Shown: positions 42,774 to 54,054 of the stretch, in pieces
Layout: each line of letters starts with the position of its first letter
How positions within the stretch are numbered: the stretch's first letter is position 1
Translations under genes and position numbers: made by a program
Assembly (NCBI GenBank): GCA_947623455.1
Contig: OX392541.1
Span: 9,366,719 to 9,430,718, forward strand
Reading direction: 5' to 3'
Source: Mimachlamys varia
Lineage: Eukaryota > Mollusca > Bivalvia > Pectinida > Pectinidae
DNA: 64,000 nucleotides
The notes under the pieces: model-generated
Database searches by the model: none
Seen by the model: the letters and a program-made list of their open reading frames with translations, nothing else
Told to the model about the DNA's origin: nothing

Positions 42774-43052
42774 GATGAATACAAATAGGAGGCAACTTCC
42801 GTCGCCACCGACAATACAGCAGACAGAGGAACCAAACCGTGCAGATAGACATGGCGTTCGTGTTAAGCCTGCAACATACGAGAGTTCCGGCTCATGGAAA
42901 CATTTCAAGTTTGATACGTTTGCCAGAATAAACAAATGGAGCACGGAAGAAAAGGGCATGTACCTGACTGTTTCTCGACGTGGACAGGCCCAATGGGTTC
43001 TCGGAGATTTACCAGAGGACACGAGATAGCATTACAAATTGCTGGTGGCATA
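42774..43052 (+). pseudogene. Ty3/gypsy-like gag fragment
   Basis: MNTNRRQLPSPPTIQQTEEP precedes VRVKPATYESSGSWKHFKFD, TFARINKWSTEEKGMYLTVS and RRGQAQWVLGDLPEDTR, then an in-frame TAG (43027) and HYKLLVAYL. 'KP..Y.GSGSW..F...F......N.W...EKG.YL.VSLRG.AQ.VL..LP' is the conserved gag start of mollusc gypsy elements. Only about 90 codons remain. A SINE fragment begins straight after. No protease, RT or LTR was found nearby. Confidence 0.7.
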
Positions 43053-43054
43053 TC

Positions 43055-43175
43055 TAAGGTATTTGGTCACCTGCCCGACCACGTGGGTTTTTTCCTGGTA
43101 CTCCGGTTTCCTCCAACAATAAAACCCCTCACGCGCTAACATCAGGGCCAACAAGAGTAAATAATATAAGTTGGA
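43055..43175 (+). repeat. SINE-B 3' half
   Basis: CCCGACCACGTGGGTTTTTT CCTGGTACTCCGGTTTCCTC and CCTCACGCGCTAACATCAGG, GCCAACAAGAG match the family at 44372, 53922 and 56272 (minus). Confidence 0.7.
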
Positions 43176-43179
43176 TAAC

Positions 43180-44370
43180 TTGCTTCATAGTTGTTGTAAA
43201 ATTAATAAAGTTTATATAAAAATATAATGGTCTGACCGATGAGTACACGTATATAAGAGAGAATTCGCATCATTCTGGAGGAGAATTCCTGATGATTGCG
43301 GATAGATCAACCGACCAAGAGTATTACGGAAGTTAGACAGGTATTTTTTTATCAAAGACTGAATAAGTCTTTGTGGAAACTGAATTAGTCTTCGTTTAGC
43401 GGGAGTAACATAGGTCTCGGAAGACGTGACCAGAGGTCGTGGATGCCGAGGTAGTCAAGGGTCAGATCTGTCATACAGTGCTCATATTGGCCCGTGCGCA
43501 GTAGCCATGTTATAGGTACTGTAGCAAGTTCGCTGAACAAGTGCACTGTGCTACTGCGCGGAGCAAGTGCGCTGCTCTGAGGCACGACAGTGCACAAGGG
43601 GCGCCACTGCGCGGGAGTAAATCCTGTTTGCATTTGTTAGATATTATTGTGGTTTGAGAGTGCCGTGGCAAGCAGCACGGCACTGTTTCGACATTAGAAT
43701 TGTATGTTCTTTCTGTTTCACTGGGTTCTCAACATAGAAATCATTTATAAATATTACTAATTTGAATCTGATTGAGATTGTGTATATAGTGGTCTAATAG
43801 TTTAACATCCGCGCGCATATAAGTAAATGCGCCACGGCTACCATTGGTAAGCTACCATTCTAGGCGCAGCGTATCCAAGGAGTCACCAGGGACGGACCAG
43901 ATAGGTACCGACCACGGTGCACGTTACAATACATGCAATTATAAACTTTATTGATTCAACAACAATCACGTAACAAATTGATTTCACTTATATCAATCAT
44001 ATTTCGCGCGGTTGAGCGCGAAATATTTTTCTCTAATGGTTGCCCAATAGGTGGCGCACCTGTAGGAGCATGACAGGCACGTGCAGCTGGTGAGCTAGCA
44101 AGTCAGTTCAGGACAACGCAACGGTCAGTGCGGACGGTTGAAATTCTTTTCAATTACATTCTAATTTACAATTTGTCCATTTTTAAGTTATTTTTGTACA
44201 TCTTTTAGGATGAAAATCTATTAGAAGGATTTTGCTTTGCTTGTGTACCAGTATTGAATTTGATAATTAAATGGCATCACTGGTACAGAGGCCGGTGCGT
44301 TGTAAACAGCCTTTAGGTGTTTGTTGTTGCCACTTGGGGGGGGGGGGGTGTCATTGGAGAAATAACTCTG
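43180..44370. other. Spacer with two hairpins and a poly-G tract
   Basis: TGCCGTG/CACGGCA (43661-43684) and TATTTCGCGC/GCGCGAAATA (44000-44029) are clean stems. GCATATAAGTAAATGCG (43816) and a minus-strand TCAATAAAGTTTATA (43945) could be LTR remnants. A 12-G run is at 44337-44348. No gene. Confidence 0.4.
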
Positions 44371-44371
44371 G

Positions 44372-44545
44372 TTTGTCCAGATGTTAGCACGATTGGTGTG
44401 TATGTGTCTTATTGTGGGAGGAAACCGGAGAACGAAAATAAAAGAATGTTGTGAAACGGGTAACCCCACATCGACCGGGGAATCGAAACCGGGCCGCCTC
44501 GGTGAAAGGCAAATGGGCTATCTATTGCACCCTCCGACCACCCAT
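44372..44545 (-). repeat. SINE-B, minus copy
   Basis: TTATTGTGGGAGGAAACCGG AG, GGGTAACCCCACATCGACCG, GGTGAAAGGCAAATGGGCTA and CCTCCGACCACCC. The tRNA-like head lies on the right. Confidence 0.65.
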
Positions 44546-44549
44546 GAAC

Positions 44550-45270
44550 ATAGCCACGAGCGATTGAATTTGAAAATACTTTATATAATTTTGCTTACAC
44601 GACTATATTGAACTTTCCCATCTATAAAGGAAACCTGTTTTTTTTTATTTGTTTCTTTTGGGAATTGTTAATTATTTTGCTCGTTAAGAGGGCCACAAAT
44701 CAAAATGAGTGACTATGTTTTTTTTTAATGAAATACTGTTCTTTATCGATTCTTTCCTATTTTATGATTTTAGCGTCATACTTACTGTGGTTTATATATT
44801 TTTAATGATACTCAACAATTTATTTGGTCGTGGCCATTGACACTAGTACTATATGAGCCAATGATTTAGACAAACCACAACTGACCCTAGGCTACTGCGC
44901 TAACGAGATATGTGATTTGACATAACCATAATTGTCAGGTTTCATCATCTACTGTCAAACATACACTGCAGGCGTCGACAGCAATCATTAAACACAAAAA
45001 AAATCACCCATTTTAATTCAATTCCGGTTTTTAATGCAGATGAAACCAAAGCAGAGAGACGTTATTTTACGACAGATATACGATAGATTTACAGAGAACT
45101 TCTGCCTCAGTGTCTCAGTCACAGCCCAACCACACACCACCGATCGATTTTTGAGTATCGAGTGTTCATGCTTCTCTCCACAGACATCGCGCTGGAATCG
45201 GTTTCACATTTTGAGCACGCGCAGAGGACATTTCCCCGTGGTCGCTCAACAGCGTAGCAGGAAGGACCGA
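44550..45270. other. Region upstream of a putative promoter
   Basis: AT-rich until 45100, then more balanced. No gene recognised. A 127-codon open frame (45034-45417) spans the TATA box and the first exon and is not a convincing protein. Confidence 0.4.
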
Positions 45271-45273
45271 TGC

Positions 45274-45280
45274 TATATAA
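45274..45280 (+). promoter_or_regulatory. TATA box of a putative RNA Pol II promoter
   Basis: GCTATATAAGCGGTGACATC, with start expected near 45305. About 110 bp downstream, CCGTTATCG|GTGAGTGTTC (45413/45414) is a strong splice donor. TATA plus a well-placed donor suggests a non-coding or short first exon at about 45305-45413. No downstream coding exon was identified. Confidence 0.4.
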
Positions 45281-45419
45281 GCGGTGACATCCATTTTTCC
45301 TGGACCTTCTGTATTTTCCGTCCTAGACGGTTAGACAGTTACGAAATCCTAGTTAGTCTGGAACGTTACCTACAGTGGATTTTTGAGTTAACCATCTGGA
45401 ATCTCCGTTATCGGTGAGT

Positions 45420-47725
45420 GTTCGTATTTTCGAAGCTTACATGCATTTTTGATGCAATTATCGACTACTTTTCCTACAGTCCTATTCACTTGGACATCCC
45501 GCGAGGTTTTGGACCGTCTGTGGCCCGCTAACGATCCTGGGGTGGTTCATTGGGCTGTTTTTGACTGAGGTGATTATATCGGCAAGACGGGTCTCTAATT
45601 AACGGGTTTAATGCTTTTCCGTTGTCTCTATTAGGGATTCTATAATGTATATTTATAGATAATTTACTCCCTGTATTGACATTAAGCCTTGATTGATTTT
45701 CATCAATGGTTCTGCTGTTTGCACTACAGATTTGTTTTATGGTTCGCCTAACTGTATCCTGCCTTCGATGGCGATAAGGGGTTAAAATCCAAGGCACTCA
45801 CAACAAGAACGCGTCAACAATAAAAGGAAGTCGTTTAAAACATCACTGTATTAAATTCGATTTGACAAAAATATTTTCATCAATCAAAAGCTGCAATTAG
45901 TTAGAATATTGCTAATGTTTCGAGTTAGTTACACAACATATAAAGCATGCATTTTGATAGAAATAAATCAAAAATATCACAAAAACACATTAGGAACATG
46001 GCATTGGTTTCGTGTATGTACTGTCATTATCAGGAATTTGGCGACATTTCCCGGCTACATTAAGACAAAATGGTAGGAAAACCTAATCAGATATTTGTAT
46101 TATCCCTTCGAATGAATGTTCGAGATGCTTTATTTATATAAATATATGAACTATTCTCCTTATCGTACTAGCTTTGTTGTTACTGCCCCAGTTCTCACTA
46201 TAAGGGCATGGCATTACCTAGATTTACTTTCAGTTGTCATTCATATTCAATTTGAATGTCAACTGGACAAGCTGAATTAAGCTAATAACGTCATTTTGAT
46301 TTGCCTTTGTCCAGATAGAATTCCTGTTGCCTTTGAATGATAAGTACAGGCAGGTCAATATTAATATTCACTATTCATGTAATCCGTTTATACCATCACA
46401 AATCAGTTATACGTATTGTTTTCGTCATTTATTTCAAAAAGTGTCTCTCATGTATGTTTGTTTAATGAATAGAACAGTCATCGCCTGGCAACGGTCTTTT
46501 GTATCCAACGTAACAAGCATGACGTCACAATAATGATGCTGTCAATACTCACCCATGGCATTTATAGCCAAAATGAAAGCCAACTGATTTCGGTCGTGTT
46601 ACACAGTACCAATGCCATATGATTGTTAATATGTTGTAGATATCATCGATAAAGCTGAGGACACTTTTTGATCTGAATGTTTTTTTTTTAATTTCTGTTT
46701 TCATTTGAGCGCATCAAAAATGTCGTTATCATTTTTGGTTATTTGTCTGTAGCTCCAATTAATTTGCTTCAAATGGCGATGACTCTTTGTGATGATCTCG
46801 TTTTTTCGAAAGACATTGTACAATTTTGATATTTAGATAATAATATATTGTCACAATATTATGAGGACAATTTCCTCATGATGATGACGTACATAAGTCC
46901 ATTGTGCAGGTAAACTAAACACTTTACTGTAGTAAGGAATCAACTTTATGTTTACATTATATGCAAGAAATGAAATTTATAAAAACAAAAACAAAACAAA
47001 AACAAACACCCCCCCCCCCCCCCCAAAAAAAACAGAAAAAAATGTGTATGAACATCAAAGAGTATTCTAGTCGGCCCACAATATTACTATATTTTGGTTT
47101 AATTAACGATATATTCTTTATAAAATACTGTAGTTTTATACATAGATTTAAAAACATTACTTTCCCTTTCCTGCATGTGAATGCAAGTTTGCTATCACGG
47201 ATATCTTATACTTTACTTTGTTCATTACCACCGCCCCTCAGGGGGGGGGGGGTAATTTTGCCATCATTATCATATGCATATAATCCTTATCTCTGGATGT
47301 GATCTCATATGTAGCTAAAACCAATGGTGTTTAGCACTTGAAACAAACAGAACTGTTTGGGAATTAATGTGAGAAAAAAGCCCCATAAAGACTGTGATAT
47401 GTGATAATCTGTTATAAACTAAAACCTGTCAACAGCTATTCCACGTGCTAATTAACCTTAAATATGTTTTGTTGAGTGGTTGTCGATTTGTTGAGTTGTT
47501 GTCGTCGATGACTACTTATCCCCTACAGAGTTCGTTTGATTGACAGCAACGATCCGCCTCTTCTACTGAGGGCGTGATCACCTAGTGGACATTCGAATCG
47601 AGATTGGAACAAAACAAAACATCGGTGAAAAGAGGTGAAAACCTGAAATGAAAAGGAATCTTATGAACAATAGTTTACCTTCTGTATCGGTACAGACTTG
47701 ATGTACTGGAGATATAAAATCGAAA
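45420..47725. other. Spacer or intron downstream of the putative promoter
   Basis: No gene recognised. There is a poly-C run at 47008-47024 and a poly-G run at 47240-47251. Confidence 0.45.
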
Positions 47726-47727
47726 CG

Positions 47728-48026
47728 TTACTGTAAAAGGTGGAATTTTTCGAGGCGTGGAAATTTTCGCTTATTTCACTGGCATTAAAACGCTGTTAAT
47801 ATATCAACACGTGAACATGTTAATACTACTGCAACTCTACATTGTCTAATAGTATTAAACACACAAAGTACAGCTAAATTGACAGTGCGAAAACTTACAT
47901 ACCTCGTCCATCGAAGGTCGCAAGGCCATGTGAGGACGTAAAACTCTCAAATTTCCACACCGCGAACAGTTTAGAGATTGACGAAGCGATGAATTCCTAT
48001 CGCGAAAATATCAACTTTTACAGTTA
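47728..48026. mobile_element. MITE family C
   Basis: The left end is TTACTGTAAAAGGTGGAATT TTTCG and the right end GCGAAAATATCAACTTTTAC AGTTA, an inverted pair. Inside it are matching GAAATTTTCGC and AAATTTCCACACCGCG near the ends. Confidence 0.65.
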
Positions 48027-48029
48027 CTT

Positions 48030-49270
48030 TGAGGATTTCATTAGGTGAAAGGTCTATATAGGTTCACTCTTTCACCTCCTGTTGGATTATTTAGTAGATC
48101 GTTATCATTGCGTGCTACATTCATTAAATTCTACATAGACGCCCTTGCTCAGCAACCTTTTCTTAGCTGACGGCAACTTAAATTCCTTCGACAGGTGTTT
48201 GTCTTGTCTCAAAACCCTGATGATTTAGGTATCTCATGGTACAATGCCAACGTTCATAGTACCGATTTCGAGTAGTCCAAGCATCTACGTATGTAAATCC
48301 TAAAGCATTTTCAAGTCGATAATTACGGATTTCTTCTCTGAGATGTATTTGCATCTTGGGGGCCGCGGTAACCGAATGGTTTGGTACAGGTATCTCTAGG
48401 TTCCGACTGTATGGTTAATAAATTAATTCCAAATTACACACAATCTAAAAGCAACGAATTTCGCCTATCAGAGGATGACATTTCATTATAAAGGGTACAC
48501 CAAGTACAAGAATCATTTGTCAATACAAAGCTTTTTGACAGGGTATTTACTTTCCATCCAAGCAATATCGGTATATCTTGTACACAAAAGAATAATTCGA
48601 TGGACTTTTAAAACAATTGACAGAAATCACATTGTATCATGATATTGCAGCCTGAGCATCCCACTGTGTCAACTTGTATGTTAGTTAATCGCAAACAAAC
48701 ACTAATACATATTTGATTGATTTCACGGATACGATGTACAGTCGAAACATATCTGTCGCTCTTAAACGTGGCTGAAACTAATATGCAAGCCAGTAATGGT
48801 TATACAGTATATTGTTCCGGCCGGCAAAATTTTTTTCAAGCATCGCATTAATGCAGTTTGAGTCTCGGACCTAGTATTGATTTTGATTAGCACCGAGTCA
48901 GGATTGTAAACATGCATACATGTACAAGGGTATAAAAGGTCAGAGTATTTATTTCCGAACACTGCCAGGTAGTTTAGAAGCGGTGCAGGTTGCTGTGGCT
49001 ACGGTGCTACTATAAAAGGGTTTTATATAAATGTCATTGTCTTTGTTTTCTATAAGATAAGATAATATTGCGGTCTGCTCTGGGTGAACGGAGGATGAGA
49101 CAAAGTGCGGTACCCAGGTGTCGAATTCCATATTCTATGAGCTATCATGATTTCTTGATTTGAGTAACTTTTTTATGACCGTGTGTATTGACTTCTGCAA
49201 GACGACCAAAACGAAATACCTTAGATGGGATTTTCCGGAAACCGGAAGTGTATAACTAAATAAAGGCTAG
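48030..49270. other. Spacer with a truncated SINE-A head
   Basis: GGGGGCCGCGGTAACCGAAT GGTT at 48358-48381 resembles the SINE-A tRNA head and then diverges. Otherwise nothing recognised. Confidence 0.4.
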
Positions 49271-49274
49271 CAGA

Positions 49275-49335
49275 AATAGAGGATCTTACACAAGTATTGC
49301 TGTAATATGGAATTTATTAAACGAGTTCAATAATT
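49275..49335 (+). repeat. Short dispersed repeat, copy 2
   Basis: AGAGGATCTTACACAAGTAT, TGTAATATGGAATTTATTAA and ACGAGTT match 15005-15062 in reverse. Confidence 0.65.
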
Positions 49336-49549
49336 TAATATATATCAAGAGCATTTATGACATGGCCGTATGACATGACTGAACAGGTCAGTTATGTGAT
49401 AATAGACATTATGTATAGTTTTATCAGAAAAGTTGTGAGGTTGTGTCGATAATAGTACAACGTCTATTTGCAAGGTGCCATTATAGAGAGATATTTCGGG
49501 TCAAAGTGATGGGGTAACTTACTGAACGTTTTATGGTAGAGATTTACGG

Positions 49550-50995
49550 TAAGGACCAGAGAACACGGCGTTACAGTGTACCATGACGACATGACGAAGT
49601 GTTTGTCGGGAGAGAGGCCCGGTGAAGGGTAGAGAACACAGCTTTACAGTCTACCATGACAAAATGTTTGTCGGGAGAGAGGCCCGGTGAAGGGTAGAGA
49701 ACACGTCGTTACAGTCTGCCATGACGAAGTGTTTGTCGGGAGAGAGGCCCGGTGAAGAACACGGCGTTACAGTCTGCCATGACGAAGTGTTTGTCGGGAG
49801 AGAGGCCCGGTGAAGGGTAGAGAACATGGCGTTACAGTCTGTCATGACGAAGTGTTTGTCGGGAGAGAGGCCCGGTGAAGGGTAGAGAACACGGCGTTAC
49901 AGTCTGCCATGACGAAGTGTTTGTCGGGAGAGAGGCCCGGTGAAGGGTAGAGAACACGGCGTTACAGTCTGCCATGACGAAGTGTTTGTCGGGAGAGAGG
50001 CCCGGTGAAGGGTGTAGAACACAGCGTTACAGTCTGCCATGACGAAGTGTTTGTCGGGAGAGGGACCCGATGAAGGGTAGAGAACACAGCGTTACAGTCT
50101 GCCATGACGAAGTGTTTGTCGGGAGAGGGGCCCGATGAAGGGTAGAGAACACAGCGTTACAGTCTACCATGACAAAATGTTTGTCGGGAGAGAGGCCCGG
50201 TGAAGGGTAGAGAACACAGCGTTACAGTCTGCCATGACAAAATGTTTGTCGGGAGAGAGGCCCGTTGAAGGGTAGAGAACACAGCTTTACAGTCTGCCAA
50301 AAAAAAGGGTTTTGTCGGGAGAGAGGCCCGGTGAAGGGTAGAGAAAACAACGTTACAATCTGCCATGACGAAGTGTTTATCGAGAGAGAGGCCCGATGAA
50401 GGGTAGAGAAAACAGCGTTACAGTCTGCCATGACGAAGTGTTTGTCGGGAGAGAGGCCCGGTGAAGGGTAGAGAACAGAGCGTAACAGTCTGCCATGACG
50501 AAGTGTTTGTCGGGAGAGAGGCCCGATGAAGGGTAGAGAAAACAACGTTACAGTCTGCCATGACGAAGTGTTTGTCGGGAAAGAGGCCCGGTGAAGGGTA
50601 GAGAACACGGCGTTACAGTCTGTCATGACGAAGTGTTTGTCGGGAGAGAGGCCCGGTGAAGGGTAGAGAACACAGCGTTACAGTCTGCCATGACGAAGTG
50701 TTTGTCGGGAGAGAGGCCCGGTGAAGGGTGGAGAACACGGCGTTACAGTCTGTCATGACGAAGTGTTTGTCGAGAGAGAGGCCCGGTGAAGGGTAGAGAA
50801 CACGGCATTACAGTCTACCATGACGAAGGGTTTGTCGGGAGAGAGGCCCGGTGAAGGGTGGAGAACACAGCGTTACAGTCTGCCATGACGAAGTGTTTGT
50901 CAGGAGATCTAGAGAGGCCCGGTGAAGGGTAGAGAACACGGCGTTACAGTCTGCCATGACGAAGTGTTTATCGGGAGAGAGGCCCGGTTAAGGCG
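49550..50995 (+). repeat. 65-bp minisatellite, about 22 copies
   Basis: The unit is GTAGAGAACACGGCGTTACA, GTCTGCCATGACGAAGTGTT, TGTCGGGAGAGAGGCCCGGT GAAGG. One copy is shortened (49755) and one has a 6-base insertion GATCTA (50906). 65 is not a multiple of 3, so the minus-strand frames are by-products. Confidence 0.95.
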
Positions 50996-50999
50996 TAAA

Positions 51000-51700
51000 G
51001 ATCGTTTGAAGGATTAAACCACACGACACGGACTATACCAGTGGCCTGAGGTTATCGATTATTATATTTCCGCCGTGGTGACAAATCTCAACCAAGCTTC
51101 TCCAATATCACAGCTTCTCCTCCTGCATGCGGTATGTCCAAGACTGTCGCCGTACAGAAACCCTGCAAGCACATGTGCTATATCGTATACAGGTTTCAGG
51201 GCGTGCTCGTAGATGTTCCATTAAATATATAGTATGCTCCAAATCAAATTTAACATTTCCTTAACACAATCAATATATTGCGAAATAGTTGAAACGATAG
51301 TAGATTATACACTAATTGCTGTTATATACTATTAGGTACAGACGCAACACTATTGTTTGGGTTTTGATTGGTGGACAAATTAAATATAAATAATTTATTT
51401 TAAAGAATGTGACGTCACCCTCCCTACATGTCTACCTGAACAATATACCTTGTGATCATGACGCGTTAATACACGTCATCGATTCGATATTAACACACTA
51501 CTGATATTTGAAACAAAATGTATCTCATGTATTGAAATGTTTCGTGTTTTGTATCACAAATTATTTGCCTTTTTCATGTGAAACTCTTTCAATATTTAGA
51601 GAGTCTGTTATCCTGGAAACATACATCACTATTGACGGACGCTCAGTGAATAGGGCGACGGCAACAACTAGCTCATCCGTTGTTAGTACATGTATAATGT
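51000..51700. other. Spacer, nothing recognised
   Basis: No gene or repeat seen. Confidence 0.5.
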
Positions 51701-51702
51701 GA

Positions 51703-51790
51703 TCAAGCCGGATGCAGTGCTGGGTACCTTCGGCATGGTATTTCAGGGAGATAGCACCTTAAAAGTCGGCACCAGATCCGCGCCTGTCCC
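51703..51790 (-). repeat. Dispersed repeat E fragment
   Basis: On the minus strand: GGTGCTATCTCCCTGAAATA, CCATGCCGAAGGTACCCAGC ACTGCATCCGG. It matches 60955-61020 and 62870-62930. Confidence 0.65.
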
Positions 51791-51978
51791 GACATTCTAC
51801 TACTACTACCCCCCCCCCCCACTGAATTGCGAGTTCGAAACCCATGAGGGGCAGTTACTATGTATTGATCGTAGGTCGGTGGTTTTCCTTGTATTCCGGC
51901 TTTCATCCTCCTCCAAAACCTGACACGTCTTTAAATGAACCTTGCTGTTAATAGGACGTAAATCAAAAATAAACCAAA
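51791..51978 (+). mobile_element. SINE-A with part of head replaced by poly-C
   Basis: CGACATTCTACTACTACTAC, then a C run (51811-51820), GCGAGTTCGAAACCCATGAG (B box), GTAGGTCGGTGGTTTTCC, CTCCTCCAAAACCTGACACG and AATAGGACGTAAATCAAAAA. The A-box part is missing and repeat E abuts it. Confidence 0.75.
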
Positions 51979-51984
51979 CCAAAA

Positions 51985-52140
51985 CTGCGCTGTCACAAGG
52001 AAGCAGGTTCACCAACATACCTTGTCTCTGACACACTTACACACCTTGCACGCATTCACAACGCAAATGAAGGCTCATCCTTAACAACCCCTAGCTGTAA
52101 ATGAACCAGTTAGCAAAATAAAATTTAACCAAACCCAAAG
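51985..52140 (+). repeat. Dispersed repeat F plus SINE-A-like tail
   Basis: AGGAAGCAGGTTCACCAACA TACC resembles 55670-55705 (GGAAGGCAGGTACACCAACA) and 62440-62465. ATCCTTAACAACCCCTAGCT with AAAATTTAACCAAACCC is a diverged tail. Confidence 0.5.
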
Positions 52141-53220
52141 CACGCCTATTAACCAGTTTAACACGCTTCATGTGTACAAATGTAATAGTGCTTTAGGACA
52201 AAAACAAACCAAACAATAGATGATGGACTGTTTTAATTATTAGTTTACAGCGAACCATATGACCACGTGACGCATTTCTTGCGATGAAATATCAATGATA
52301 GTTCTTGTCTGGGTGATACTCAGATGCATCAGTTTCCAAGCGAAAAAAACACCCACCGCCCGTTCACATTTCAATGTTAACTTATCACATTGGAAAATTA
52401 AATTTTATTCTATATTCATTGCCAAACTCGGTTTTTAAATGTCACGACCGACTTCCTTTCCCGATACCAAACACTGATGATATCAACACATGCGACACTT
52501 ATGTGGGTGCTATTGAAATGTCTAGTCTAGACGAAACCAGAATGAACTGCCAATTTAAACATACACAAGACGCCATTGGATCAGTATCGCATCATTTCGG
52601 AGAATCACGTGATTTTACAGACATTTGTCATGAAACGCCAAAAATGAAAGTCTCGGGCTTCAAACGCGCAACACTGTCTTAAAAACTAGATATTATGTCA
52701 GTTGAAACAGCCGATTGATAAAATCTTAACCAGAAGTCATCCGGGAAGGGAGGGGGGGGGGGGGGGGGCTCAACTGTATAACCAACCAGCTTTCATTGTT
52801 CGTTTATCTTTAAGCGTCTTAATAAAGTTAAGAAAAAAATTGGAGTTTGATTTAGTCTTAATCAATGCTTCGTGATATGCTACATCGTCGTTGAAATGTC
52901 AATCTGGCTCATATGTAGTATTCTTCAACCAACCTGCAGCTCAGTATACTGCGGTGTCTAAAACCCTTTAAATGGAATTTTACAATGCGCTTGGGGTATT
53001 GTTCTTGTCCATTTTGACTCCTCAATGACGTGAAAGCCGTGGTATACTACTGATCGCGACGTTTTCTAGATCTGCTGTCTATTTTAATGACCTGTTGCAA
53101 TTATTCTGTGTACATACAATATGTACATGTGCCTATATGCACATTGTGTAAAAGTGAGGACATTTACAACTACAAATGTAGTCTAGTCTAGTAAGGCGAC
53201 CTGTATTCTCAACTTTTACA
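52141..53220. other. Spacer with a 102-codon open frame and a poly-G tract
   Basis: The frame at 52374-52682 (MLTYHIGKLNFILYSLPNSV to GFKRATLS) has mixed, fairly normal composition but no recognisable domain or splice context. I leave it unassigned. A G-rich run lies at 52746-52769, followed by ACTGTATAACCAACCAG and TCTTAATAAAGTTAAG, as at 41690. Confidence 0.35.
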
Positions 53221-53225
53221 AATGA

Positions 53226-53891
53226 CAAGCAGGTGGCGCTGTAGTCTGACTTATAGAGGACGTATAGTACTTTGAATGACTAACAGAGGACGAGTAGTAC
53301 TTTGAATGACTAATAGATGGCGCTGTAATCTCACTAACAGGGGATATGTAGTACTTTGTGTGACTAATAGATGGTGTTGTCCTAACAGAGGGCATTTAAT
53401 ACTTTGAATGACAACCAGAGGGCGCTTTTGTACGACTAACAAAGTATATTACGTTACGAACAGAAGGCGCTTCATTTTGACGAACAGCTGGCGTAGAGTA
53501 CATTTCGTGACCAACAGGGGTCGCTGTAGTTTGACTAACACCGCAATCTAGTATGTTGTAATAAGGACGCTTGTATGACCGACAGCGGATATTGTAGTTT
53601 ATGTTCTCCATATGAAAATAGGGGGCGCTGTAGTCTGACGAACACAGAAAGTGCTGTAGGTACATTTTGTATGACGGAAACAACGACGTGTACATAAGTG
53701 TGAATTTGAATTGCATACTTGGCAGATGAAGCACAAACGCAGTACTTTGCTATTTTAAATAAAAAAATCCCAGTTCATCATGAAACTGCAACTAAATGGT
53801 AGATACAAGAATACAGAAATTTGCGATTCCCTACGTCCCGCTGTAATTTATGTAACACTTTATGTTTCCTATGTAACAGTAGAGGGCACTG
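53226..53891 (+). repeat. Degenerate ~35-40-bp repeat carrying CTCF-like motifs
   Basis: Decayed copies of TGACTAACAGAGGGCGCTGTAGT occur throughout. The best motif matches, all on the plus strand, are CAAGCAGGTGGCGCTG (53226), AATAGATGGCGCTG (53312), AACCAGAGGGCGCT (53413), AAATAGGGGGCGCTG (53616) and ACAGTAGAGGGCACTG (53876). A duplicate of 53777-53834 lies at 55073-55128. Confidence 0.75.
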
Positions 53892-53921
53892 TAGTCTGAT
53901 AAACATAATATGAACTTTATT

Positions 53922-54046
53922 TAGTGCGCGAGGGGGTCTTATTGTGAAAGAAAAACGGAGTACCAAGAGAAAACCCACGTGGTCGGGTTGCATTTGTGAA
54001 AGGCAAGTGCGCTATCGACTGCATCACCCAACCACCCTAAATATGA
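53922..54046 (-). repeat. SINE-B, minus copy
   Basis: GCGCGAGGGGGTCTTATTGT, AAACCCACGTGGTCGGG and GTGAAAGGCAAGTGCGCTAT CGACTGCATCACCCAACCAC. The right end is tRNA-like (A-box-like GATGCAGTCGATAGCGC on the minus strand). Confidence 0.75.
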
Positions 54047-54054
54047 TGTAGGTA

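Noticed and set aside
45034..45417. 127-codon ORF as a protein gene
   Set aside because: It runs through the TATA box and predicted start site and lacks recognisable domains; the splice donor at its end fits a first exon better.
52374..52682. 102-codon ORF
   Set aside because: Composition is acceptable but no motif, homologue or splice boundary could be recognised.
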